NCBI GenBank assembly: GCA_964446745.1
Contig: CAYURR010000121.1
Coordinates: 1-9,391 of the forward strand
Direction of reading: 5' to 3'
Length of the DNA stretch: 9,391 nucleotides
From: CAYURR01 sp964446745
Lineage (GTDB): Bacteria; Bacillota; Clostridia; Lachnospirales; WQUN01
The position numbers and the translations under genes were made by a program. The notes under the pieces are model-generated. The model was not told the DNA's origin and did no database searches. It was given only the letters and a program-made list of their open reading frames with translations. Below are positions 1 through 6,428 of this stretch, piece by piece. The first letter of the stretch is position 1, and every line of letters starts with the position of its first letter.

Positions 1-2
1 AA

Positions 3-13
3 CCCCTTCCTTT
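3..13 (-). promoter_or_regulatory. Strong Shine-Dalgarno site for a gene beyond the window
   Basis: Read on the minus strand, the bases after the dnaG stop codon contain AAAGGAAGGGG, ending two bases before the window edge. It is purine-rich and complementary to the 16S rRNA tail, so a start codon is expected a few bases outside the window. The whole dnaG-to-edge spacer is only 32 bases and contains no terminator-like hairpin, so the next gene is probably co-transcribed. In many Gram-positive bacteria the gene after dnaG is rpoD (primary sigma factor). That identity is inferred from known gene order only; no coding sequence of it is present here. Confidence 0.6.
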
Positions 14-32
14 CGTGTATATTCTATCCACC

Positions 33-1790
33 TCATACTGATATATACAATTTTTCCATATTTCTTTTCATTTCTAATATTTTTTGTAGATAATCCAGCT
101 CCATACTCTTTATTTCGACAAAATGGCGTTTAATCAGCCTGACCATATCGTTAACGGCTATCTGTAAAACCTCCTCGGGTTTGTCATAAATATCATTGCC
201 GTTTGTGTCCGTCACAAACACCGCCGCCACCTTGTTTTGCTCGTCACGATTCTCAAAATATCCTACCGCTTCTGCCCCATATAGCTGCTTACCGCTTGAC
301 GCACATTCCAAAATGATCTGATACAGCCGTGCGTAGACCTCATCGCAAAATTCTTCTGTGTTTAAATTATCTCGTAACGCCTCAGCCACACGTGGATACT
401 TAGCAGCGAGATATAAAGTCCCACGTCTTGCGTCCGTAACGCCTCGTTCAAGCTTATCCCCTCGTTCAAAGTTTCTAAGTCTCATGGGCCTTACGATCGC
501 AGCATCAGGGTTCTGCTTCGCCATTTCCTCGGCAATAGCCTTTTGTGATATCCCTGTCATGTCGGAGACGTCCTTGATAAACGCGTCTTGCTCAATAGCG
601 TTCTTGAGCCCCGCGAGTATCTCGGCTGCCTGCGCTGTAAATTTTACGCGCTGTGCGGTGTCCGAAAGATCATACTGCGCCTTTAGCACATCGATGCGGA
701 AACGTACATGATGCGTAGCCTTAACGATCTGCTCGGCAAATGCCTCTGCTCCGAACGTTTTTATATATTCATCGGGATCCTTTGCGTTATCGATCCTCAG
801 TACCCTAATGCCGATCCCGGTTTCCGACAATATGGGTATCGCGCGTTGCGCGGCGTTCACGCCCGCATTATCGCTGTCAAATAGGAGGATCACATTATCA
901 CAATATGAACGCAATTGCTTCGCGTGCTCGGCGTTGAAAGCGGTGCCGAGTGCGGCCACGGCATTTGTAAAGCCAGCCTGATGCAGGCTCAGCACGTCCA
1001 TGTATCCCTCGCATAGTATGTATTCACGGCTTTTTGATTTGCGTGCGAGGTTTATGCCGTATAGATTGCGGCTCTTGTTGAATATAATACTATCCGGCGA
1101 ATTGATATACTTCGCGCCCTCACCGGCCAATATACGTCCACCGAAGCCCACGACCCTGCCCGATACATCCAATATCGGAAACATCAGCCGTCCCCGAAAC
1201 CGGTCATAGAAACCTCCGCGTTTATCGGGAGCAAGCATAGATGATTTCTCTATCTCGTTATCGGAAAAGCCGTTCGAACTTAGATACCTATACAACGCCA
1301 TGCTTTCTATAGGTGCGTAACCGAGTCCAAATCGTTTTCTTAGTCTCGGATCGATACGCCTCTCATCCATGTATCGCGTCGCTATACCGCCTTCATTGGT
1401 CGATAGTGCGTCAAAATAATAACGCGCGGTCACTTTGTATATCTCATACGCACGCTCACGATAGCGCGCTAACTGCAGGGCCTCTGGCGATGCTTGATGC
1501 TCTGGCAGCGTATAGCGTATGCGCTCAGCAAGATGCTTTAGCGCGTCGATGAAGCTGTAGTTCTCTATCTGCATGACGAACGAAATGACATTACCCGATA
1601 CGCCGCAGCCGAAGCAATGAAACATCTGTCTGTCTGGGCGGACTGAAAAAGACGGCGTCTTTTCATGGTGAAAAGGGCACAAGCCAAAATAATTTGGGCC
1701 ATTTTGTTTTAAACGGACATACGTCGACACGACATCAAGGATGTCGTTACCCAAGCGTACGTCCTCTATAACGGTTTGCGGATAGATCAT
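33..1790 (-). CDS. dnaG: DNA primase DnaG
   Basis: Replicative primase of 585 residues, a normal full length. It synthesises the short RNA primers for Okazaki fragments and binds the DnaB-type replicative helicase. The N-terminal CHC2 zinc-binding domain is visible, with Cys38, His41, Cys59 and Cys62 in the CPFH and HCFGC contexts. The catalytic core follows, including KYINSPDS near 227-234. The TOPRIM metal site shows EGYMD at 261-265 and FDSDNAG at 304-310, which supply the acidic residues that hold magnesium. The remaining roughly 150 residues are helical and should be the helicase-interaction domain, though they are less conserved. The ATG at 1790 has an SD, AAAGGA (1798-1803), seven bases upstream. 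This SD overlaps the stop codon of the preceding dgt gene, which suggests coupled translation. No frameshift or missing catalytic residue was seen. Confidence 0.98.
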   Translation of the reverse strand: MIYPQTVIEDVRLGNDILDVVSTYVRLKQNGPNYFGLCPFHHEKTPSFSVRPDRQMFHCFGCGVSGNVISFVMQIENYSFIDALKHLAERIRYTLPEHQASPEALQLARYRERAYEIYKVTARYYFDALSTNEGGIATRYMDERRIDPRLRKRFGLGYAPIESMALYRYLSSNGFSDNEIEKSSMLAPDKRGGFYDRFRGRLMFPILDVSGRVVGFGGRILAGEGAKYINSPDSIIFNKSRNLYGINLARKSKSREYILCEGYMDVLSLHQAGFTNAVAALGTAFNAEHAKQLRSYCDNVILLFDSDNAGVNAAQRAIPILSETGIGIRVLRIDNAKDPDEYIKTFGAEAFAEQIVKATHHVRFRIDVLKAQYDLSDTAQRVKFTAQAAEILAGLKNAIEQDAFIKDVSDMTGISQKAIAEEMAKQNPDAAIVRPMRLRNFERGDKLERGVTDARRGTLYLAAKYPRVAEALRDNLNTEEFCDEVYARLYQIILECASSGKQLYGAEAVGYFENRDEQNKVAAVFVTDTNGNDIYDKPEEVLQIAVNDMVRLIKRHFVEIKSMELDYLQKILEMKRNMEKLYISV

Positions 1791-1801
1791 TGCATTATCC
1801 T

Positions 1802-2788
1802 TTATACTAAATCTACTATTCTTTCAAACGTTTTGTTCGCATATCTGTCTGTCATACATGAAATATAATCACATACGACTACCTCGCGCGGCTCTTTTTC
1901 GAGCTTGTCCGCGAATACCCGCGGTAATGCGTCCGTGTTGATTAAATAATATTCGAACAGTGTTGAAATTATACGTTCAACCTGTTGTACATCATTTTTG
2001 TCGAGTGGTATGTACACCCTGTCAAACATAAACGCACGCAGCTTATATAATATGCTCTGTGTATCGGGGCGCAGCGAAATGTAATCCTTGCCGTCGCTGT
2101 TTTCTATGACATCCCTTATCAATGATCCGATGCGCTCACTGCTCGTCTGACCAAAGGCCTCTATTGCATCCTTTGGTAGTTCATTGGGATTTAATATTCC
2201 CGCGCGTATCGAGTCTTGGATGTCATGGTTCACATATCCAATCTTGTCTGATATACGAACGACCTGCCCTTCGAGCGTACGCGGCATATACTCAGTGCAA
2301 TGGTTTTCGATCCCATCATAAACCTCAAGCGTTAGGTTCAATCCCTTGCCGTCGTTCTCAACATGATCCAAGACCTTTACACTTTGCTTGTTATGCGAAA
2401 ATCCTCTTGAGCTAAGCTTGTCTAAGATGTCCTCACCCATATGCCCAAACGGTGTATGTCCGATGTCATGCCCGAGTGCTATCGCTTCTGTAAGATCCTC
2501 ATTTAGTCGTAACGCACGAGCAATAGTACGTGCTATCTGAGCAACCTCAAGCGTATGTGTTAGCCTCGTGCGATAATGATCACCCTCAGGTTTCACAAAT
2601 ACTTGGGTTTTATGCATGAGTCTCCGAAATGCCTTTGAATGTGTTATGCGGTCTCTGTCGCGTTGAAATGCGGTTCTCAAATCGCATGGCTCTAAATAGT
2701 GAGCACGGTTGGCATCAACGCTTTTTACCGCATATTGGTTCAGTCGAAAAGCCTCAAGCTCCTCCGTTATCTGCCTGTATATTCGCAT
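1802..2788 (-). CDS. dgt: HD-domain dNTP triphosphohydrolase (dGTPase family)
   Basis: Cytosolic enzyme of the dGTPase/SAMHD1-like HD superfamily, which hydrolyses dGTP or other dNTPs to the deoxynucleoside and triphosphate and so adjusts the dNTP pool. The 328 residues are close to the family length. The metal-binding HD signature is intact: His78 in RLTHTLEV, His107-Asp108 in GHDIGHTPFGH, with His111 and His116, and the distal Asp181 in RISDKIGYVNHDI. The N-terminal stretch CDLRTAFQRDRDRITHSKAF (35-54) is also typical. The ATG at 2788 fits the family N-terminus, but no good SD precedes it: the 15-base spacer after yajC reads ATAAATTTCGCAAAG, so initiation may depend on coupling to yajC. It is followed 11 bases later by dnaG, a familiar Gram-positive arrangement that places nucleotide-pool control beside priming. 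The substrate preference cannot be read from the sequence. Confidence 0.95.
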   Translation of the reverse strand: MRIYRQITEELEAFRLNQYAVKSVDANRAHYLEPCDLRTAFQRDRDRITHSKAFRRLMHKTQVFVKPEGDHYRTRLTHTLEVAQIARTIARALRLNEDLTEAIALGHDIGHTPFGHMGEDILDKLSSRGFSHNKQSVKVLDHVENDGKGLNLTLEVYDGIENHCTEYMPRTLEGQVVRISDKIGYVNHDIQDSIRAGILNPNELPKDAIEAFGQTSSERIGSLIRDVIENSDGKDYISLRPDTQSILYKLRAFMFDRVYIPLDKNDVQQVERIISTLFEYYLINTDALPRVFADKLEKEPREVVVCDYISCMTDRYANKTFERIVDLV

Positions 2789-2803
2789 CTTTGCGAAATT
2801 TAT

Positions 2804-3259
2804 TTATCTCGATACGCTGTTGTTTGCTGCTGCTTCTTTGCTGGACGGATTGATGTTTGGTGTCTTAATACCGAGGATGTCGGACTTGCGTACCGGTATG
2901 TGTACGCCCCTGTTTGTGCCAAACTCAATAACAAAGCAGTCCTCGCCTACGCTGATGACCTTGCCAAACATACCAGCTGATGTGACTACCATATCTCCTG
3001 GCTGCAGACTTTGCTGCATATTTTGCATTTCCTTCTCGCGTTTTCTCTGTGGACGTATCGTGAAGAAATAGAATACACCGATGATAATTATCCACATAAA
3101 AAGCATACCGAACGTGCCGAAGCCCCCGCCAAACAGTGAACCCGCATCCCCAGGCACCGCCGCACCTCCGGATTGAGCCGCCGTTTGCGACGCAGCATTG
3201 GCACCGCCTACGATTGTATTGGTTGTATCTTCAAGTAACATGATGAAATTTTGAAACAT
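2804..3259 (-). CDS. yajC: Sec translocase accessory protein YajC
   Basis: Small single-pass membrane protein that associates with SecDF and the SecYEG channel and supports protein export. Its hallmark is one transmembrane segment (about residues 50-67, GMLFMWIIIIGVFYFF) followed directly by a basic cytosolic motif, RPQRKREKE (69-77). The compact C-terminal domain contains QPGDMVVTSAGMFGKV (86-101) and ends around ILGIK. At 151 residues it is longer than the usual YajC of about 85 to 110. The extra length is a Gly/Ala/Ser/Gln-rich, low-complexity N-terminal region (about 15-48) and a polar tail. The ATG at 3259 has AAGGGG (3267-3272) seven bases upstream, which supports this start; the internal Met7 lacks a comparable site. 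It begins 21 bases after the ATPase A subunit gene and ends 15 bases before dgt. The classical partners secD, secF and tgt are not adjacent in this window. Confidence 0.92.
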   Translation of the reverse strand: MFQNFIMLLEDTTNTIVGGANAASQTAAQSGGAAVPGDAGSLFGGGFGTFGMLFMWIIIIGVFYFFTIRPQRKREKEMQNMQQSLQPGDMVVTSAGMFGKVISVGEDCFVIEFGTNRGVHIPVRKSDILGIKTPNINPSSKEAAANNSVSR

Positions 3260-3280
3260 GCATACACCCCTTTTGTATTT

Positions 3281-5050
3281 TTACTCGCGTTCGATCTCCG
3301 GCGCGTGTCTGTCATATATAGTCTTGTAAAACTCATCCGTCGCCTGTACATAGGTATCGAGCTTTTCGACTTCATCATTAGAAACGTTGTACTTCATAGC
3401 GGTGATACGCTCGAATATATCTTCGTCCTTGAGCTCGTTTATGGATATTCCGTATGAAACGAGTACCTTGCATCTGTCATACAGGTGTAGGATAACCTCC
3501 ATCATCTTGAGCATCTTTGTAAACGGCACAAAGGTATCAAACGCGTGATATGCATTTTGCTGTACAAAGCCAATACGAATAACCTTTGCGATCTCAAGTA
3601 TTAACCGCTGACTGTCAGGTAATACATCCGCACCTATGAGCTTTACGATCTCCATCAGGTCGTTTTCTTCATAGAGCACCTGTAATATACTGCGCCTGTA
3701 TGCCAAGAATTCCGTGCCTACATTTCGCACGTAATAGTCTTCAAGGTCTTCAAGATATTCACTGTAGCTGTTCATCCAGTCTATAGCCGGGAAGTGTCTG
3801 GCATATGCTAGTCCACGATCGAGTGCCCAAAAGCAACGTATGAAACGCTTCGTATTCTGTGTGACAGGCTCCGAGAAGTCGGCACCCTGGGGTGACACGG
3901 CTCCGATAATCGTTATAGAGCCTTCAGAGCCATTAAGGGTATCGACATAACCCGCACGTTCGTAGAATGCCGATAGACGCGATGCGAGATAGGCTGGGAA
4001 GCCTTCCTCGGCGGGCATTTCCTCAAGCCGGCCTGAAAGCTCACGCAGAGCCTCGGCCCAACGTGAGGTCGAGTCAGCCATCAGCGCGACATGATAGCCC
4101 ATATCACGATAATACTCCGCTATCGTAATACCCGAATAAATGCTGGCCTCACGCGCCGCAACGGGCATGTTAGAGGTGTTTGCGATCAGTATCGTGCGGT
4201 CCATCAGCGGCTTACCTGTACGCGGATCACGTAGCTCTGAGAAATCCTCAAGGAACGACGTCATTTCATTACCACGCTCGCCACAGCCTATATAAACGAT
4301 AATATCCGCATCACACCATTTCGCAAGCTGGTGCTGTGTCATCGTCTTACCCGTGCCGAACCCACCCGGTATAGCAGCCATACCGCCCTTTCCTATCGGG
4401 AATAGTGCGTCTATGATGCGTTGGCCTGTTATCAGCGGTCTGTCTACAACACGCAACTGTGAAACGGGACGCTTTACACGTATCGGCCAATGTTGATACA
4501 TAAATATTTCTTGTCCGTTTACCTTACAGAGTGGTTTACGCATGTTGTATGCGCCACTATTTAGCGCATCTGTAACCTTACCGCTGATATTGGGTGGTAT
4601 CATTATCCGGTGATCTATCGATTCGGTTTCCTTTACCGTTGCAATAATTTGTCCCGGGCTTACCTCTTGGCCATCCTCTATGAGCATGTTTACATCCCAA
4701 GGCTTATCCATATCAAGCTTGTCGAGCTGTACACCCTTTGTGAGGAAAAAGCCAGAGACCTCTTCGAACGCGCGAAGTGGCCTTTGTATACCGTCGAAGA
4801 TATTGCTGATGATGCCGGGCCCCAGCATAACGGACATCTGCCTGTCGCTGCCATATACGACCGTATTCGGCTTTAACCCCGAGGTGTCTTCATAAACTTG
4901 AACGATCGCGCCGTCATTTTTTACATTTATAACCTCGCCGATCAGACGTTCATCTCCGACTGTAACCATCTCGGACATCTTAAAATCTTGTTCGGAGCGC
5001 AGTGTCAATATTGGCCCGTTTATACCATATACCTTTGCGATTTTCTCCAT
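3281..5050 (-). CDS. ntpA: A/V-type ATPase catalytic subunit A
   Basis: Catalytic subunit of the cytoplasmic V1/A1 head, which couples ATP hydrolysis or synthesis to rotation. With the ATG at 5050 it is 589 residues, the expected size. In order it shows an N-terminal beta-barrel (KVYGINGP near the start), the A-specific non-homologous insert (about 115-190), and the nucleotide-binding domain. That domain has P-loop GGFGTGKT (229-236; Lys235, Thr236), catalytic Glu258 in GCGERGNE, and Asp326 in ALMADSTSRW. Then come SGRLEEMPAEEGFPAYLASR and a helical C-terminal domain. A TTG nine bases further upstream (5059) would overlap the E stop codon, but ATG 5050 matches the family N-terminus and has GAGG just before it. 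The arginine finger of each active site is supplied by subunit B, which is not downstream as expected; yajC follows instead. Confidence 0.96.
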   Translation of the reverse strand: MEKIAKVYGINGPILTLRSEQDFKMSEMVTVGDERLIGEVINVKNDGAIVQVYEDTSGLKPNTVVYGSDRQMSVMLGPGIISNIFDGIQRPLRAFEEVSGFFLTKGVQLDKLDMDKPWDVNMLIEDGQEVSPGQIIATVKETESIDHRIMIPPNISGKVTDALNSGAYNMRKPLCKVNGQEIFMYQHWPIRVKRPVSQLRVVDRPLITGQRIIDALFPIGKGGMAAIPGGFGTGKTMTQHQLAKWCDADIIVYIGCGERGNEMTSFLEDFSELRDPRTGKPLMDRTILIANTSNMPVAAREASIYSGITIAEYYRDMGYHVALMADSTSRWAEALRELSGRLEEMPAEEGFPAYLASRLSAFYERAGYVDTLNGSEGSITIIGAVSPQGADFSEPVTQNTKRFIRCFWALDRGLAYARHFPAIDWMNSYSEYLEDLEDYYVRNVGTEFLAYRRSILQVLYEENDLMEIVKLIGADVLPDSQRLILEIAKVIRIGFVQQNAYHAFDTFVPFTKMLKMMEVILHLYDRCKVLVSYGISINELKDEDIFERITAMKYNVSNDEVEKLDTYVQATDEFYKTIYDRHAPEIERE

Positions 5051-5055
5051 ATGCC

Positions 5056-5628
5056 TCAACCCAAACCCTTAAATTCTTCCTGACTGTCTGTTAAAGCTGC
5101 AATCATAGAGCGATCATCAACGAAGTGCTTATCCTCTCTGACTGCAATAAAACCGCCTATGATATCATCGTCGCTCTGCCTCACTGCTACGCCAAATTGC
5201 TTCTCAATCGCAGCAGCAAACCTCATATCGCTCTTGTTCAGGCAAATACAAATTCCTAAGGGATCTTGATTCTTCATATATCCTTCGAGTGCATGACTCA
5301 AAAACGCTTCGTATTCCCTATCTTGCGTGAACGCGACGAGTTTCTTTCTGACATCGGCAAACATTTCCTCTGTCATTTGCTTCTTCAATATGTAGTTTGA
5401 TCTCTTGGCTTCGGTGGTCTCCTGAATGACAATCTTATTCTTGTTACGGTCGATACGGTTCTTCTCATTTTGGACGCGATGTCTCGCTTCTTCTGCAAGA
5501 GACTTTTCAATCTCGCTAACCGCGCCTGCAAACTCGCTGTCAAGCTCAGCCAAAAGCCTTGTCTTCTTCTCGTTGGCCTCGGTAATTACAGCTTGCTTGA
5601 AAAAGGCCAATTTATTTTCTACCTTCAT
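5056..5628 (-). CDS. ntpE: A/V-type ATPase peripheral-stalk subunit E
   Basis: Peripheral-stalk (stator) subunit that ties the catalytic head to membrane subunit I and resists torque. The 190 residues match the family. The first 95 or so residues are highly charged and helical (for example KKTRLLAELD, EIEKSLAEEARHRV), as expected for the long coiled coil formed with subunit G/H. The remainder forms the globular head-binding domain, including DDIIGGFIAV (154-163). Sequence conservation in this family is low, so the call rests on length, coiled-coil N-terminus, the IIGGF motif and position between F and A. The start at 5628 is well supported by GGAGG (5637-5641) with an eight-base spacer. It is separated from A by five bases, which suggests translational coupling and near-equal expression. 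No G/H partner gene is seen in this window. Confidence 0.9.
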   Translation of the reverse strand: MKVENKLAFFKQAVITEANEKKTRLLAELDSEFAGAVSEIEKSLAEEARHRVQNEKNRIDRNKNKIVIQETTEAKRSNYILKKQMTEEMFADVRKKLVAFTQDREYEAFLSHALEGYMKNQDPLGICICLNKSDMRFAAAIEKQFGVAVRQSDDDIIGGFIAVREDKHFVDDRSMIAALTDSQEEFKGLG

Positions 5629-5651
5629 TTATTCGTCCTCCGGCCTTGCTT

Positions 5652-5960
5652 TTATAACTTGACCCCTATGGCGTCGCGTACGTACTCCATCAGGAAATCC
5701 TTTCCCCTGCCCGTGCCGTGACGGTCGGGTATCTCAACGATCAACGGCAGCTTGCGGGTCAGCTTGATCTCTTTAATGACATCCGGGAACTGTTTTGACA
5801 GTTTTTCCATGATGATCACTATGCCTATCGACAGATCATTCATTACGATGTCGAGTTGGGCCTTTAGCTCTGCGCGTGTATGCACAACCGCGCCCTCTAT
5901 GCCCACTAAGCGTAAGCCCGTAGCCGTATCCATATTATCGCTGATAAGATATATTCTCAT
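5652..5960 (-). CDS. ntpG: A/V-type ATPase central-shaft subunit F
   Basis: Small rotor-shaft subunit (called F in V/A nomenclature, NtpG in Enterococcus) that binds subunit D in the central shaft. The 102 residues are the normal family length. It has the Rossmann-like pattern of the family: an opening strand RIYLISDN, the middle strand SIGIVIIME (44-52), and the characteristic LPLIVEIPDRHGTGRG (71-86) near the end. The ATG overlaps the stop codon of the K gene in an ATGA arrangement of four bases, indicating coupled translation; AGGA lies five bases before the ATG, inside the K coding end. Its direct partner in the shaft, subunit D, is absent from the window. It lies before E here, whereas in the Thermus and Enterococcus operons the F/NtpG gene lies after E and C. 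Confidence 0.95.
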   Translation of the reverse strand: MRIYLISDNMDTATGLRLVGIEGAVVHTRAELKAQLDIVMNDLSIGIVIIMEKLSKQFPDVIKEIKLTRKLPLIVEIPDRHGTGRGKDFLMEYVRDAIGVKL

Positions 5961-6385
5961 ATACGTCCTAAGATATTAAACGAGATCAAGATACCGTAGA
6001 TAGCGATACCTTCGCACATGGAAACAAATATCAACGCTTTACCCATTATGCTTTCGTTCTCGCTCAAAGCACCGAGCGCGGCCGAAGCAGCCTGTCCTGT
6101 CGCTATACCCGTGCCGATAGTCGCAAGCCCTGTAACAAGCCCGGCCGATAAAAAACCCATCGCCCTTGCTGAATCGCTGGCAACCGCTGCGGTTGTTTGT
6201 GCCTCGGCTGCGAATGCATAACCCGAGAACATAAATCCTACAGCAAACAGCATCACACCGAAGAACGATACGATATTGCCTACTAGACACAGCTTAAAGC
6301 GGCGTGCGTTTTTGGCTCCGGTGTAAAAGATGACGACGGGTACCGCGATAGCCATTGCCAGCAACGCGTAGATTACATACTGCAT
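5957..6385 (-). CDS. ntpK: A/V-type ATPase proteolipid (rotor ring) subunit K
   Basis: Membrane proteolipid that forms the ion-carrying rotor ring. The 142 residues hold four hydrophobic segments: about 2-22, 33-58, 76-106 and 115-139. The second hairpin is the recognisable c-type unit: a glycine-rich helix (GLATIGTGIATGQAASAALG), a short polar loop (SENESIMGK) and the ion-binding helix with Glu125 in CEGIAIYGILISF. The first hairpin has no carboxylate and no glycine-repeat pattern, so it does not look like a recent duplicate of the second. The segment between hairpins (AEAQTTAAVASDSA) is Ala/Thr-rich and follows an AFA-A stretch (57-60) resembling a signal-peptidase site. Start ATG 6385 is firm: AAGGAGAGGG (6390-6399) precedes it at good spacing. 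It lies 43 bases after I and overlaps F by four bases. Confidence 0.95.
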   Translation of the reverse strand: MQYVIYALLAMAIAVPVVIFYTGAKNARRFKLCLVGNIVSFFGVMLFAVGFMFSGYAFAAEAQTTAAVASDSARAMGFLSAGLVTGLATIGTGIATGQAASAALGALSENESIMGKALIFVSMCEGIAIYGILISFNILGRI

Positions 6386-6428
6386 AAATCCCTCTCCTTA
6401 TTTAAATTTATTCAAATATGTTATTTGC
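6386..6428 (-). promoter_or_regulatory. A/T-rich leader and strong SD before the ring subunit gene
   Basis: This is the longest non-coding gap in the window, 43 bases, of which 33 are A or T. Most G/C bases lie in the purine-rich SD AAGGAGAGGG (minus strand, 6390-6399), whose AGGAG core is eight bases from the ATG of K. The upstream part (about 6398-6426) is nearly all A/T and should be unstructured in RNA. The E. coli F-ATPase c-subunit gene atpE is known to use a U-rich enhancer before its SD to raise translation, because many c copies are needed per complex. A similar role here is inferred. No convincing hairpin or -35/-10 pair was found. Confidence 0.45.

Noticed and set aside
358..711. 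Plus-strand open frame of 117 codons opposite dnaG
   Set aside because: It is fully antisense to a strongly conserved gene, has no recognisable domain, and its composition is that of a complementary-strand shadow.
2709..3071. Plus-strand open frame of 120 codons spanning the dgt/yajC junction
   Set aside because: It lies opposite two well-supported genes; the hydrophobic stretches come from the reverse reading of other codons and there is no family match.
3260..3280. Remnant of a B subunit between A and yajC
   Set aside because: Only 21 bases separate the genes, and they contain the yajC SD; there is no coding residue of B.
5051..5059. TTG start for subunit A overlapping the E stop codon
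   Set aside because: It would add three residues not expected in the family; ATG 5050 fits the conserved N-terminus better.
6039..6290. Same-strand open frame of 83 codons inside subunit K
   Set aside because: It is out of frame within the K gene, with a Cys/Arg-rich composition and no supporting SD or motif.
6386..6428. Possible terminator or promoter in the I-K spacer
   Set aside because: It has no GC-rich stem with a U-tract and no paired -35/-10 boxes; the A/T richness is better read as a translation leader.
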